A program made the position numbers and the translations under genes. DNA of 63,493 nucleotides from Dolomitihabitans soli (GTDB lineage Bacteria > Actinomycetota > Actinomycetes > Streptosporangiales > Streptosporangiaceae): contig NZ_JAKNTW010000026.1 in the NCBI RefSeq assembly GCF_022213955.1, positions 1 to 63,493 of the forward strand, written 5' to 3'. The notes beneath the pieces were generated by a model. It saw only the letters and a list, made by a program, of their open reading frames with translations. It did not search any database and was not told the DNA's origin. Shown here piece by piece: positions 17,164 through 27,103 of the stretch (its first letter is position 1; the number at the start of each line of letters is the position of its first letter).

Positions 17164-17721
17164 GTGCGGTTGCCCGAGCTGCGGGTGATGGGGGTCGACC
17201 CGGGGCTGACCCGGTGCGGGCTCGGAGCGGTCGAGGGGCGTCCCGGCGCGCGGCTGTCCCTGGTCGCGGTCGGTGTGGTGCGCACCCCGCCCGACGCCGA
17301 CCTCGGCGTGCGGCTGGTGGCGATCGAGGCCGAGATCGAGCGCTGGCTCGACGAGCTGCGGCCCGACTCCGTCGCGGTGGAGCGGGTCTTCGCCCAGCAC
17401 AACACCCGCACCGTGATGGGCACGGCGCAGGCGTCGGCCGTCGCCATCCTCTGCGCCGCCAGGCGCGGCCTGCCCGTCACGCTGCACACCCCCAGCGAGG
17501 TCAAGGCCGCCATCACCGGCAGCGGCACCGCCGACAAGAAGCAGGTCGGCACGATGGTCACCCGGCTGCTCCGGCTGGAGAGCATGCCCAAGCCCGCCGA
17601 CGCCGCCGACGCGCTCGCGCTCGCGATCTGCCACGTGTGGCGAGGCGGCGTGCAGAACCGGCTGGCGGAGGCGCTCGCCAAGGCGCAGTCCGCGCGACCC
17701 CCGAGAGGAGTGAGGCAGTGA
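17164..17721 (+). CDS. ruvC: Holliday junction endonuclease RuvC
   Basis: 185-aa resolvase that cuts Holliday junctions as a dimer within the RuvABC complex. All four catalytic acids are in place: Asp in GVDPGL, Glu in AVERVF, and two Asp in [32 protein letters not shown] is the conserved central helix. The GTG at 17164 has GGAGAGG 7 nt upstream; a GTG at 17158 is too close to it. The stop overlaps ruvA by 4 nt. The LexA box at 17130-17145 makes this the first gene of an SOS-controlled ruvCAB operon. Confidence 0.96.
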   Translation: MRLPELRVMGVDPGLTRCGLGAVEGRPGARLSLVAVGVVRTPPDADLGVRLVAIEAEIERWLDELRPDSVAVERVFAQHNTRTVMGTAQASAVAILCAARRGLPVTLHTPSEVKAAITGSGTADKKQVGTMVTRLLRLESMPKPADAADALALAICHVWRGGVQNRLAEALAKAQSARPPRGVRQ

Positions 17722-18338
17722 TCGCCTCGATCACCGGCAGGACCGCCATGATCGGGCCGGGCTCGGCCGTGGTCGAGGTCGGCGGGATCGGCATGCTCAT
17801 GCACTGCACGCCGGGCACGCTCGGAGCCCTGCGGGTCGGCGAGAACGCCAGGCTGGCGACCTCCCTGGTGGTCCGCGAGGAGTCCCTGACCCTGTACGGC
17901 TTCGCCGAGGACGACGAGCGCGACCTGTTCGAGTCGGTGCAGCGGGTCGCCGGTGTCGGACCCCGGCTGGCGCTGGCGATGCTCGCCGTGCACGCGCCGG
18001 ACCGGTTGCGGGTCGCGGTGGCCGCGGGCGACGTCAAGGCGCTGACCATGGTGCCCGGCATCGGCCCCAAGGTGGCGCAGCGCATCATCCTGGAGCTCAA
18101 GGACAAGCTCGGCACCCCGCGGAGCGCGGTCGAGGCCGCCCGGGGCGGGTACGTCGGCACGCCCGCCTGGCGCGAGCAGGTGCACTCCGGGCTGGTCGGG
18201 CTGGGCTACTCGGCGCGCGACGCCGACGAGGCCGTCGCCGTGGTCTCCCCCCAGGCCGACGCCGAGCTGGCTGCGGGAAGTCCTCCGCAGGTGGCCGTGC
18301 TGCTGAAGGCGGCACTGCGCGTTCTGAGCGTTCGCTAG
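17718..18338 (+). CDS. ruvA: Holliday junction helicase subunit RuvA
   Basis: 206 aa. RuvA tetramers hold the four-way junction and load the RuvB motor. An N-terminal OB fold ([20 protein letters not shown]) is followed by paired helix-hairpin-helix motifs ([26 protein letters not shown]) and a C-terminal RuvB-binding domain (about 160-206). Start and length are normal. The GTG overlaps the ruvC stop, and ruvB begins 9 nt after its end. Confidence 0.96.
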   Translation: MIASITGRTAMIGPGSAVVEVGGIGMLMHCTPGTLGALRVGENARLATSLVVREESLTLYGFAEDDERDLFESVQRVAGVGPRLALAMLAVHAPDRLRVAVAAGDVKALTMVPGIGPKVAQRIILELKDKLGTPRSAVEAARGGYVGTPAWREQVHSGLVGLGYSARDADEAVAVVSPQADAELAAGSPPQVAVLLKAALRVLSVR

Positions 18339-18347
18339 GTTGGGGCC

Positions 18348-19397
18348 GTGAGTCTGGAACGCGATCTTGTGTCGCCCGACGCGGAAGGCGACGAGCGAGC
18401 CGTCGAGGCGGCCCTGCGTCCCAAGCGGCTGAGCGAGTTCATCGGCCAGGGGCGGGTCCGCGAGCAGCTCTCGCTGGTGCTGGAAAGCGCGCTGCGCCGC
18501 GGCCGGCCCCCCGACCATGTGCTGATGAACGGCTCGCCCGGCCTCGGCAAGACCACCCTGGCCATGATCATCGCCGCCGAGCTGGGCGCCCCGCTGCGCC
18601 TCACCTCCGGGCCCGCGCTGGAGCGCGCGGGCGATCTCGCCGCGATCCTTTCGACGCTGGCCGAGGGCGAGGTGCTGTTCATCGACGAGATCCACCGGAT
18701 GGCCAGGCCCGCCGAGGAGATGCTCTATCTCGCGATGGAGGACTTCCGGGTCGACATCGTGGTGGGCAAGGGGCCGGGCGCGACCGCGATCCCGCTCGAC
18801 ATCGCGCCGTTCACCCTGGTCGGCGCCACCACGCGGGCGGGGCTGCTGCCCGCGCCGCTGCGCGACAGGTTCGGGTTCGTCGCGCACCTGGACTTCTACG
18901 AGCCCGCCGAGCTGGAGCGGGTCCTGCACCGCTCGTCCGGCCTGCTCGGCGTGAGCCTGCCCGATGACGCGGCCCGCGAGATCGCGCGGCGGTCCAGGGG
19001 CACTCCGCGCATCGCCAACCGGCTGCTGCGCAGGGTCCGCGACTTCTCCGAGGTCCGTGCGGAGGGCGTGGTCACCCAGGAGATCGCCTCGGCCGCGCTC
19101 ACCCTCTACGAGGTCGACGCCGAGGGCCTGGACCGGCTCGACCGCGCCGTGCTCGGCGCCCTGCTGCGCAGGTTCGGCGGCGGGCCCGTGGGTCTGTCAA
19201 CGCTGGCGGTGGCCGTGGGGGAGGAGCCGGAGACGGTGGAGGTCGTGGCCGAACCCTTCCTGGTACGGCAGGGCCTGCTGGCCCGCACGCCACGGGGCAG
19301 GGTCGCCACCGCCGCGGCGTGGGTCCACCTCGGCCTCGTCCCGCCGCCGGACGCGTTCGGCGCGTCCGTCGTCTCAGCCCTTTCCGACGACCCCTGA
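18348..19397 (+). CDS. ruvB: Holliday junction branch-migration ATPase RuvB
   Basis: 349-aa AAA+ motor. Walker A is GSPGLGKTT and Walker B is LFIDEIHR; sensor 1 is in VGATTRAG; the C-terminal winged helix ends the protein. It pumps DNA through the RuvA-bound junction. A TAGGTT at 18336-18341 sits 6 nt before the GTG and could drive an additional, leaderless transcript. It is the last gene of the SOS-controlled trio; a 200-nt gap with a separate promoter follows. Confidence 0.96.
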   Translation: MSLERDLVSPDAEGDERAVEAALRPKRLSEFIGQGRVREQLSLVLESALRRGRPPDHVLMNGSPGLGKTTLAMIIAAELGAPLRLTSGPALERAGDLAAILSTLAEGEVLFIDEIHRMARPAEEMLYLAMEDFRVDIVVGKGPGATAIPLDIAPFTLVGATTRAGLLPAPLRDRFGFVAHLDFYEPAELERVLHRSSGLLGVSLPDDAAREIARRSRGTPRIANRLLRRVRDFSEVRAEGVVTQEIASAALTLYEVDAEGLDRLDRAVLGALLRRFGGGPVGLSTLAVAVGEEPETVEVVAEPFLVRQGLLARTPRGRVATAAAWVHLGLVPPPDAFGASVVSALSDDP

Positions 19398-19459
19398 TCA
19401 CAGAACGGTGACAAGCATTGCAAACCGGGAACTTTCCCGCGCGCCGCATCGTGGGTTCG

Positions 19460-19489
19460 TTGCCGGGCATCTCGGCGCTCGCCTACACT
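19460..19489 (+). promoter_or_regulatory. Probable promoter of yajC-secD-secF
   Basis: TTGCCG (19460-19465) and TACACT (19484-19489) are spaced by 18 bp in the 200-nt gap between ruvB and yajC. This would give a leader of roughly 100 nt before the yajC GTG. Confidence 0.45.
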
Positions 19490-19597
19490 CCGTGGCTTGG
19501 CTGGCTGTGTAGGCTGACGTGCTGAGCGGCGCGGCCGCAGCATCGCTTGAAGCACCGGCGGCTTGCCGGTTCGATCCCTCATGGAAGGTGGCCCACT

Positions 19598-19972
19598 GTG
19601 GGCGGCAACAACGCGCTTACCTCATTTCTGCCGCTGGTCCTGCTGGTCGTAGTCTTCTACTTCCTGCTGATCCGGCCGCAGCGTAAGCGTCAGCAGGAGC
19701 AGGTGCGCATGCAGAGCTCCCTTGCTCCTGGGACGCGCGTCATGACCACCACCGGCCTGTTCGCCACCGTGGTCGCCGTCGACGGCGACGAGGTGGTCCT
19801 GGAGATCGCCCCCGGCGTCGAGAGCCGCTGGACCAAGGCCGCGATCGGCCGTGTGGTGACTCCGGTCGCCGACACCCAGGACGCCGACGAGGCCAAGGGT
19901 GAGGAGGAAGACGAGCCCGCCGACGGCAAGGAGAACGGCGACGACAAGGGCTCGACCACCAAGCAGTCCTGA
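19598..19972 (+). CDS. yajC: Preprotein translocase accessory subunit YajC
   Basis: 124 aa. One N-terminal transmembrane helix (LPLVLLVVVFYFLLIRPQ, ending in the conserved RPQRKR) is followed by a small cytoplasmic domain and an acidic, disordered tail. It associates with SecDF at the Sec translocon. The GTG at 19598 is chosen because GGAAGG lies 9 nt upstream and the helix then starts at residue 8. It is first in the yajC-secD-secF operon; the order after ruvB is the conserved actinobacterial one. Confidence 0.93.
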   Translation: MGGNNALTSFLPLVLLVVVFYFLLIRPQRKRQQEQVRMQSSLAPGTRVMTTTGLFATVVAVDGDEVVLEIAPGVESRWTKAAIGRVVTPVADTQDADEAKGEEEDEPADGKENGDDKGSTTKQS

Positions 19973-20013
19973 CTAGGCTGAGAATCCCTAAACCCGAAAG
20001 AAACTGACGACCA

Positions 20014-21804
20014 GTGGCCCGACGACCGACCAGTAGCCCCAGCAGGCCGGGGCGGATGCTCCTGCTGCTCGTGGCCCTCATTCTCGCCATGGGCGGGACG
20101 ATGCTCCTCCAGCAGTCGTTCGCCCCCCAGTTCGGCCTCGACCTCGCCGGCGGCACGACAGTGACGCTGTCCCCGGTCACGTCGAACGGCCAGCCGCCTT
20201 CGCAGGAGAGCCTCGACCTCGCCGTCAACATCATCCGTGACCGGGTCAACGGCAGCGGCATCTCCGACGCCGAGGTCGCCAAGTCCGGCGACAACATCGT
20301 GATCTCCGTGCCCGGCGTTGGCCAGGAGGAGGTCGTGGCCCTGGTCGGCACCACCGCGGAGCTCCGCTTCCGCCAGGTGCTCGCGGTCGCCGCGGCCGCG
20401 CCCGGCGAGATGCCCACCAACGCGCCGACGCCGTCCGCGACGCCCACCGGCACCGCGAAGGGCACGCCCACCCCGAAGGCCGAGGAGAGCACGGCTCCCA
20501 CGCCGAAGGAGTCGGCGAAGGTGGGCGACCCGTCGCCCGGCCCGGCGGGCAAGGCGGTCTCCTCAGCGCTGACCAACCCCAGCCCCGCGAACACGCCGTC
20601 CCCCTCGGAGAAGTCCGGCGCGAAGGACGAGCCGAAGGACAAGGCGAAGGACAAGGCGACGCCCACGCCCTCCGCCACGCCCACGGCCCAGCCCAGTGAG
20701 GATCCGCTGGCCGGCATCGACACCACCGGCATCGACCCGGCGGTGCTCGCGCAGTTCGAGAAGCTCGACTGTCTCAAGAACGACCGTGGCCAGGGCTCGC
20801 AGGACGACCCCACCAAGCAGATCGCGGTCTGCGCCAAGGAACGGGACGCCCGCTACATCCTCGACAAGGCGGCCGTCGTCGGCACCGAGATCGCCAGTGC
20901 CGACTCGGGCGTCGACTCCACGACCGGCGAGTGGCTGGTCCAGCTCAGCTTCAAGAGCAGCGGCACCGACAAGTGGTCGCAGGTCACCACGACCGCCTTC
21001 AACTCGCAGGCGCCGCGCAACCAGGTGGCCATGGTCCTCGACGGCCTGGTGATCTCGGCTCCGGTCATCCAGGAGCCCATCACCGGCGGCCGGGCCCAGA
21101 TCTCCGGCAGCTTCACCCAGGAGACCGCCGCCGACCTGTCGAACCAGCTCAAGTACGGCGCGCTGCCGCTGAAGTTCGTGCGCAGCTCCATCTCCGAGGT
21201 CTCCTCTACGCTCGGCGCCGACCAGCTCAGGGGCGGTCTCATCGCCGGCGGGATCGGCCTGGCCCTGGTGGTGATCTACTCGCTGCTCTACTACCGCGGC
21301 CTCGGCATCGTCTCGGTGCTGAGTCTCGGCGTGGCCACGATCATCACCTACGCCGCGGTGGTCATCCTCGGGCACAACGCGGGCTTCCGCCTGTCCCTGC
21401 CCCACATCATCGGCCTGGTGGTGTCGATCGGCATCACCGCCGACTCCTTCATCGTCTACTTCGAGCGCATTCGTGATGAGATGAAGGAGGGCAGACGGTC
21501 GTTGCGCGTGGCCGTCGAGGTCGCCTGGGTTCGTGCGCGCCGTACGATCCTGATCGCCGACGCGGTGATGTTCATCGCCGCGGTGGTGCTCTACTTCCTG
21601 GCGGTGGGAGGTGTGGCCGGGTTCGCGTTCGCGATGGGCCTGACCACCCTCATCGACATCTTGGTGGTGTTCATGTTCACCAAGCCCTTCGTGGCGCTGC
21701 TGGCGAAGATGGAGTTCTTCTCCAAGGGGCACAAGCTCTCGGGGCTGGACGCCGAGCGGATGAGCAGCGTTCCCGTCACCACGACCAATCCGCAGGAGGC
21801 CTGA
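20014..21804 (+). CDS. secD: Protein translocase subunit SecD
   Basis: 596-aa RND-type membrane protein that uses the proton gradient to help pull secreted proteins out of the Sec channel with SecF. The N-terminal helix, GLDLAGGTTVTL motif, periplasmic-type P1 domain and C-terminal six-helix bundle (SIGITADSFIVYFERIRDE) are all present. Between about residues 130 and 237 lies a Pro/Thr/Lys/Ser-rich low-complexity insert in the extracytoplasmic region, longer than in most SecD. The start has no strong Shine-Dalgarno. secF follows after 1 nt. Confidence 0.94.
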   Translation: MARRPTSSPSRPGRMLLLLVALILAMGGTMLLQQSFAPQFGLDLAGGTTVTLSPVTSNGQPPSQESLDLAVNIIRDRVNGSGISDAEVAKSGDNIVISVPGVGQEEVVALVGTTAELRFRQVLAVAAAAPGEMPTNAPTPSATPTGTAKGTPTPKAEESTAPTPKESAKVGDPSPGPAGKAVSSALTNPSPANTPSPSEKSGAKDEPKDKAKDKATPTPSATPTAQPSEDPLAGIDTTGIDPAVLAQFEKLDCLKNDRGQGSQDDPTKQIAVCAKERDARYILDKAAVVGTEIASADSGVDSTTGEWLVQLSFKSSGTDKWSQVTTTAFNSQAPRNQVAMVLDGLVISAPVIQEPITGGRAQISGSFTQETAADLSNQLKYGALPLKFVRSSISEVSSTLGADQLRGGLIAGGIGLALVVIYSLLYYRGLGIVSVLSLGVATIITYAAVVILGHNAGFRLSLPHIIGLVVSIGITADSFIVYFERIRDEMKEGRRSLRVAVEVAWVRARRTILIADAVMFIAAVVLYFLAVGGVAGFAFAMGLTTLIDILVVFMFTKPFVALLAKMEFFSKGHKLSGLDAERMSSVPVTTTNPQEA

Positions 21805-21805
21805 T

Positions 21806-22834
21806 ATGGGCATCGGTCGCCGCCTATACCGCGGTGAGGTCAATGTCGACTTCGTCGGCCGCCAGAAGCTCTGGTACGGCCTGTCGGCCTTCCTGCTGGT
21901 CGTGTCGCTCGGCGGCCTGCTGATCAACGGCCTCAACCTGGGCGTGGAGTTCACCGGCGGCTCGGTCTTCTCCTTCAAAGCCCCGGCGGCCAACATCGAG
22001 CAGGTCCGCACGACCTTCGAGGACGAGGGCGTGCACCAGGCGATCGTGCAGACCGCGGGCGACCGCTGGCGGGTCACCACCGAGACCCTGACCGAGCAGC
22101 AGGGCACCAATCTGCAGAAGGCCGTGGCGAATGACTACGACCTGCCGCAGAACGAGGTCAACGTCGATCTGATCGGCGCGTCCTGGGGTGGTGAGGTCTC
22201 CAACAAGGCCTGGATCGGCCTGGGCGTCTTCATGCTGGCGATCATCCTCTACCTGACGATGGCGTTCGAGTGGAAGATGGCCCTGGCGGCGGTGGTCGCG
22301 CTGATCCACGACCTGATCATCACCGCGGGCGTCTACGCGTGGTCGGGATTCGAGGTGACGCCCGCGACCCTGCTGGGCTTCCTGACGATCCTCGGATACT
22401 CGCTCTACGACGCGGTCGTCGTGTTCGACATGATCAAGGAGGTCACCGCCAAGCTCGGCACGACCTCCAAACAGACCTACACGCAGGCCGCGAACAACGC
22501 GCTGAACCACACGCTGATCCGGTCGCTGAACACCACCCTGGTGGCGATCCTGCCGGTCGCGGCGATCCTGTTCATCGGCACCACGCTGCTCGGCGCGGGC
22601 ACGCTGAAGGACCTGTCGCTGGCGCTGTTCGTCGGCATGCTGGTCGGCACCTACTCCTCGCTGTGCGTCGCCACGCCACTGCTGGTGACGTTGAAGGAGC
22701 GCGAGCCGAAGTACCGGGCCATCGCCAAGCGGCTGGCCAGCCGAGGCCCGGGAGCGAACGACGGGGTGTCCGACAAGCGCGAGCCCGTCGGCGCCGCCAA
22801 CAGCTCGGCCGGTGAGAAACGCAAGAAGAAGTAG
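21806..22834 (+). CDS. secF: Protein translocase subunit SecF
   Basis: 342 aa, six transmembrane helices with the extracytoplasmic P1-like head between TM1 and TM2 (GVEFTGGSVFSF). The RND core motif GYSLYDAVVVFDMIKE matches SecF, which pairs with SecD. A lysine-rich tail (EKRKKK) ends the chain. The ATG follows the secD stop by one base, so the two are co-translated. A GC-rich hairpin downstream closes the operon. Confidence 0.95.
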   Translation: MGIGRRLYRGEVNVDFVGRQKLWYGLSAFLLVVSLGGLLINGLNLGVEFTGGSVFSFKAPAANIEQVRTTFEDEGVHQAIVQTAGDRWRVTTETLTEQQGTNLQKAVANDYDLPQNEVNVDLIGASWGGEVSNKAWIGLGVFMLAIILYLTMAFEWKMALAAVVALIHDLIITAGVYAWSGFEVTPATLLGFLTILGYSLYDAVVVFDMIKEVTAKLGTTSKQTYTQAANNALNHTLIRSLNTTLVAILPVAAILFIGTTLLGAGTLKDLSLALFVGMLVGTYSSLCVATPLLVTLKEREPKYRAIAKRLASRGPGANDGVSDKREPVGAANSSAGEKRKKK

Positions 22835-22844
22835 CAAGGTCCGC

Positions 22845-22873
22845 GCGCCTCCGCCCGCACCGGGCGGAGGCGC
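22845..22873 (+). terminator. Hairpin terminator after secF
   Basis: A perfect 12-bp stem (22845-22856 with 22862-22873) and 5-nt loop lie 10 nt after the secF stop. There is no U-tract, so read-through into apt is possible. Confidence 0.6.
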
Positions 22874-22900
22874 TGTCGTCCCACCCCCGATGGGCGGAGC

Positions 22901-23422
22901 ATGAGTGAGCTGAGCACCCTGATCCTCGACCGGATCAGGGACGTCCCCGACTATCCGCAGCCCGGCGTGTTGTTCAAGGACATCACCCCGCTGCTCGCCG
23001 ACCACGTGGCGTTCTCCGCCGTGGTGGACGAGATCGCCCGGCTGTGCGCGAACGTCGACAAGGTCATCGGCATGGAGGCGCGCGGATTCATTCTGGCCGC
23101 GCCGGCCGCCTACCGCGCGGGAGCCGGATTCGTACCTGTGCGTAAAAAGGGTAAACTGCCCGCCGAAACCTTCGAAGCCGCCTACGATCTGGAGTACGGC
23201 TCCGCTGTCATCGAGATCCATCGTGACGCGCTCGCTCCCGGAGACCGGGTCCTCATCGTCGACGACGTGCTCGCCACCGGCGGCACCGCGCGCGCTACGG
23301 TGGACCTTGTCCGTCAGACGGGAGCCGAGGTGACAGGGGTCGCCGTGTTGATGGAACTGGCCTTCCTCAAGGGCCGAGAGCAGTTGGAAGGCGTCGACCT
23401 GCACTCTCTCGTGATCGTCTGA
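22901..23422 (+). CDS. apt: Adenine phosphoribosyltransferase
   Basis: 173 aa, converts adenine and PRPP to AMP in purine salvage. The PRPP loop VLIVDDVLATGGTA and the N-terminal IRDVPDYPQPGVLFKDITPL are diagnostic. The ATG has GGAG just upstream. It lies between secF and the (p)ppGpp synthetase, its usual place in actinobacteria, linking nucleotide salvage and stringent-response genes. A separate promoter for rel is possible in the 77-nt gap downstream (TACACT at 23461-23466). Confidence 0.95.
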   Translation: MSELSTLILDRIRDVPDYPQPGVLFKDITPLLADHVAFSAVVDEIARLCANVDKVIGMEARGFILAAPAAYRAGAGFVPVRKKGKLPAETFEAAYDLEYGSAVIEIHRDALAPGDRVLIVDDVLATGGTARATVDLVRQTGAEVTGVAVLMELAFLKGREQLEGVDLHSLVIV

Positions 23423-23499
23423 TCACCCCCGGGGACGGCCTCTCCAGTTTTCCCCACGGATACACTGAGGGGATCTGGACTCGAACGTGAGGAGTCTGT

Positions 23500-25833
23500 G
23501 TGCCCCGCGATGTGGTCGCGCCAGAGGTATCCGCCGACGGCGGCGTCCCCGAACCGGTCGCCTCCACCGGCGATCCCGGGTCGGCTGCGCCCGGTGACAG
23601 ACCGGCCGCGCCCAGGCGAAGGCTCTCCCGTTTCGGGGGTGGGGCCATGAACCCGGTGCTCGAGCCACTCTTCAGAACGGTGCGGGCGACGCACCCGAAG
23701 GCCGATCTCCGGCTGATCGAGCGTGCCTACGAGGTGGCGGCGCACCATCACCGCGACCAGAAGCGCAAGAGCGGCGACCCGTACATCACCCACCCGCTCG
23801 CCGTGACGACGATCCTGGCCGAGCTGGGCACCGACGACGAGACCCTGTGCGCGGCCCTGCTGCACGACACCGTCGAGGACACCGCCTACAGCCTCGACGA
23901 GCTGCGCGCCGACTTCGGCGACAACATCGCGCTGCTCGTCGACGGCGTCACCAAGCTCGACAAGGTCAAGTTCGGCGACGCCGCGCAGGCCGAGACCGTC
24001 CGCAAGATGGTCGTGGCCATGTCCCGCGACATCCGGGTGCTGGTCATCAAGCTCGCGGACCGGCTGCACAACATGCGCACCATGCGTTATCTCCCCGAGC
24101 ACAAGCGGGAGCAGAAGTCCCGCGAGACACTGGAGATCTTCGCCCCGCTGGCGCACCGCCTGGGCATGAACACCATCAAGTGGGAGCTGGAGGACCTGGC
24201 CTTCGCACTCATCTTCCCCAAGCGGTACGACGAGATCGCGCGGATGGTGTCCGAGCGCGCCCCGCGGCGTGACCTGTTCCTCCAGGAAGTGATCGAGAAG
24301 GTCTCCGCCGACCTCCGTGAGGCGAAGATCCGCGCCACGGTCAAGGGCCGCCCGAAGCACTACTACTCGATCTACCAGAAGATGATCGCCAGGGATGTCG
24401 CCTTCGACGACATCTACGACCTGGTGGGCATCAGGGTCCTCGTCGACAACGTGCGCGACTGCTACGCGGCACTGGGCACGATCCACGCCAGATGGAACCC
24501 GGTCCCCGGCCGGTTCAAGGACTACATCGCGATGCCCAAGTTCAACATGTACCAGTCGTTGCACACGACGGTCATCGGCCCCGAGGGCAAGCCGGTCGAA
24601 CTGCAGATCCGCACGCACGCGATGCACCACAGGGCCGAGTACGGCGTGGCCGCCCACTGGAAGTACAAGGAGGAGATCTCCGGCACCGGGCAGGCCGGCG
24701 CCAAGGTCAAGCCGGGCAGCGACATGGCCTGGCTGCGGCAGCTCCTCGACTGGCAGAAGGAGACCTCCGATCCGGGCGAGTTCCTGGAGTCCCTCAGGTT
24801 CGACCTGTCCGTCTCCGAGGTCTACGTGTTCACGCCCCGGGGGCAGGTCATCGCGCTGCCCGAGGGCGGCACCTCGGTCGACTTCGCCTACGCGGTGCAC
24901 ACCGAGGTCGGCCACCGGTGCATCGGCGCGCGCGTCAACGGCCGCCTGGTCCCGCTGGAGTCGCGGCTCGGCAACGGCGACACCGTGGAGATCTTCACCT
25001 CCAAGTCGCCCGACGCGGGCCCCTCTCGTGACTGGCTGAAGTTCGTCAAGAGCGGCCGCGCGCGCAACAAGATCCGCCAGTGGTTCTCCAAGGAGCGCCG
25101 CGAGACGGCGATCGAGGCCGGCAAGGAGGCGATCGGCCGCGCCATGCGCAAGCAGGGCCTGCCGCTGCAGCGCCTGATGTCCGGCGAGTCGCTGCTGGCT
25201 CTGGCCCGAGACCTGCGCTACCCCGATGTGTCCGCGCTCTACGCGGCGGTGGGGGAGAGCCACGTCGCGGCCCAGTCCGTCGTGCAGAAGCTCGTGCAGT
25301 CCATCGGGGGCGTCGACAGCGCCGAGGAGGACATCGCCGAGGCGGCCGTCCCCACCCGGCTGCGCGGCCGGCCCCGGGTCGGCGCCAACGCGGGCGTCAT
25401 GGTCGCGGGCGACCCCGACGTGTGGGTACGGCTCTCGCGCTGCTGCACCCCGGTGCCCGGCGACGACATCGTCGGCTTCGTCACCCGGGGCCACGGCGTC
25501 TCGGTGCACCGCGACAACTGCCCCAACGTGGAGCAGCTGAAGACCGAGCCCGACCGGCTGGTGGAGGTGAGCTGGTCACCGGGAGACGACTCCGTCTTCC
25601 TGGTGGCGATCCAGGTGGAGGCCCTGGACCGGCCACGTCTGCTCTCCGACGTGACCAGGTCCCTCTCCGACCACCACGTCAACATCCTGTCCGCCTCGGT
25701 CGCCACCTCCCGCGACCGGGTCGCCGTCAGCAAGTTCACCTTCGAGATGGGCGACCCCAAGCACCTGGGCCATGTCCTGAAGGGCGTGCGTGGCGTCCAG
25801 GGCGTCTACGACGTCTACCGGGTGAACAACTGA
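23500..25833 (+). CDS. relA: Bifunctional (p)ppGpp synthetase/hydrolase Rel
   Basis: 777 aa, the long Rel type that makes and degrades (p)ppGpp in the stringent response. The HD hydrolase domain (about 75-230, HDTVEDT at about 123) is intact, so it should hydrolyse as well as synthesise. The synthetase domain (about 285-400), TGS (about 440-500), a zinc-finger-like segment with CC ([14 protein letters not shown]) and an ACT domain (about 690-775) follow. GGAG lies 5 nt before the GTG. The first 45 residues are Pro/Ala-rich. Its TGA directly abuts the stop of the convergent DUF349 gene. Confidence 0.95.
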   Translation: MPRDVVAPEVSADGGVPEPVASTGDPGSAAPGDRPAAPRRRLSRFGGGAMNPVLEPLFRTVRATHPKADLRLIERAYEVAAHHHRDQKRKSGDPYITHPLAVTTILAELGTDDETLCAALLHDTVEDTAYSLDELRADFGDNIALLVDGVTKLDKVKFGDAAQAETVRKMVVAMSRDIRVLVIKLADRLHNMRTMRYLPEHKREQKSRETLEIFAPLAHRLGMNTIKWELEDLAFALIFPKRYDEIARMVSERAPRRDLFLQEVIEKVSADLREAKIRATVKGRPKHYYSIYQKMIARDVAFDDIYDLVGIRVLVDNVRDCYAALGTIHARWNPVPGRFKDYIAMPKFNMYQSLHTTVIGPEGKPVELQIRTHAMHHRAEYGVAAHWKYKEEISGTGQAGAKVKPGSDMAWLRQLLDWQKETSDPGEFLESLRFDLSVSEVYVFTPRGQVIALPEGGTSVDFAYAVHTEVGHRCIGARVNGRLVPLESRLGNGDTVEIFTSKSPDAGPSRDWLKFVKSGRARNKIRQWFSKERRETAIEAGKEAIGRAMRKQGLPLQRLMSGESLLALARDLRYPDVSALYAAVGESHVAAQSVVQKLVQSIGGVDSAEEDIAEAAVPTRLRGRPRVGANAGVMVAGDPDVWVRLSRCCTPVPGDDIVGFVTRGHGVSVHRDNCPNVEQLKTEPDRLVEVSWSPGDDSVFLVAIQVEALDRPRLLSDVTRSLSDHHVNILSASVATSRDRVAVSKFTFEMGDPKHLGHVLKGVRGVQGVYDVYRVNN

Positions 25834-27063
25834 CTAGGAGAACTCCGCGAGGGTCCTCTCGGCCTCCTGGAGCCAGGAGCGGCGTGCGGTGATGGCCTCC
25901 TCGCACTCCTTCACGTCCTTCTCCTTGCCGGCGGCGCTCGCCTTGGCCTGGCGCTTCTCCAACTGCTCGATGGAGCGCAGGAGCTGGTTGACGGTGTCCT
26001 GGGCGCGGGCGCGCGCTTCGGGGTTGGACCGCTTCCACTCGGTCTCCTCCGCCTTGCGCACCGCGTCGTCCACCTTGCGCAGCCCGCCCTCCAGCCGGTC
26101 GCGCTGCTCCCGGGGGACCATGCCGATGGCCTCCCAGCGCTCCATGATGTGGCGCAGCACGGCCCGGGCGGCCCGGGCGTCGGTCACCGGCAGGATCTTC
26201 TCGGCCTCGGCCAGGATGAGCTCCTTGGCCTCGGCGTTCTCCCGAAGGGAGGCGTCCCGCTCGGCGAAGACCGCCGAGCGGGCCTGGAAGAACTGGTCCT
26301 GCGCGCCCTTGAACCGGGCCCACAGCTCGTCCTCCGCGTCACGGGAGGCCCGCCCCGCGGCCTTCCACTGGCGCATCAGCTCCCGGTAGGCCGTGGCGGT
26401 CTCCCCCCAGTCGGTGGAGTTCGCCAGGGCCTCCGCCTCGGCGACGATGCGGTCCTTGGTCGCGCGGATGCCCTCGCGTTGTTCGTCCAGACCGGCGAAG
26501 TACGCCTTGCGCCGCTTGGCGAAAGCCGTACGGGCCGCGGAGAGGCGCTTCCAGAGCGCCGCCTCGGTGACCCGGTCGATGCGCTCGGCGGCCTTCCACT
26601 CCTCGACGAGTTCGCGCAGCCGCTCGCCGCCGGACTTCCAGTGCGTGGTGTCGTCGGCGATCCGCTCCGCCTCGCCGACGATGCGCTCCTTCACCGTCCG
26701 CGCCTCGGCACGCGCCTGTTCGCGTGCCGCCTTGACCTCCTCGCGGCGCTTGACCACGAGTTCGTCGAGTGATGCCAGCCGGGTGAGGAGGGCCTCCAGG
26801 TCTCCCACGGCGTGCGCCTCGGTCACCGCCTCACGCAGTTTGACGATGCCGGCCTCAGCCTGGGCGGGCGGCAGATCAGTGCCGCGCAGGCGCTGTTCCA
26901 GCAGCTCCACCTGCGTGGCCAGCTCGTCGTACTTGCGCTGGAAGTAGGCGAGGGCCTCCTCTGGCTCCCCGGCCTGCCAGGACCCGACGGCCCGCTCTCC
27001 CTCAGCCGTACGCACGTAGACGGTGCCGTCGTCGTCTACCCGGCCCCACGGGTCGGTGCTCAC
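25834..27063 (-). CDS. DUF349 repeat protein
   Basis: 409 aa, mostly charged alpha-helix. It carries several DUF349 repeats of about 70-75 residues marked by recurring tryptophans, for example LMRQWKAAGRASRDAEDELWARFKGAQD and related units. Such proteins are predicted to be cytoplasmic coiled-coil or helical-repeat scaffolds; function is not established. The GTG at 27063 is chosen because GGGAGGA lies 5 nt before it; a GTG 15 nt upstream in frame lacks this. It is transcribed after the cyclophilin gene (40-nt gap). Its TAG abuts the rel stop with no intervening base. Confidence 0.85.
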   Translation of the reverse strand: MSTDPWGRVDDDGTVYVRTAEGERAVGSWQAGEPEEALAYFQRKYDELATQVELLEQRLRGTDLPPAQAEAGIVKLREAVTEAHAVGDLEALLTRLASLDELVVKRREEVKAAREQARAEARTVKERIVGEAERIADDTTHWKSGGERLRELVEEWKAAERIDRVTEAALWKRLSAARTAFAKRRKAYFAGLDEQREGIRATKDRIVAEAEALANSTDWGETATAYRELMRQWKAAGRASRDAEDELWARFKGAQDQFFQARSAVFAERDASLRENAEAKELILAEAEKILPVTDARAARAVLRHIMERWEAIGMVPREQRDRLEGGLRKVDDAVRKAEETEWKRSNPEARARAQDTVNQLLRSIEQLEKRQAKASAAGKEKDVKECEEAITARRSWLQEAERTLAEFS

Positions 27064-27103
27064 CGTGTCCTCCCGCACTTCATAGTCTTCTATGGCTATT
27101 ACG

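Noticed and set aside
19565-19592. GGTTCGATCCC, resembling a tRNA T-loop, upstream of yajC.
   Set aside because: The flanking bases do not form a T-stem, and no acceptor, D or anticodon arms can be folded around it.
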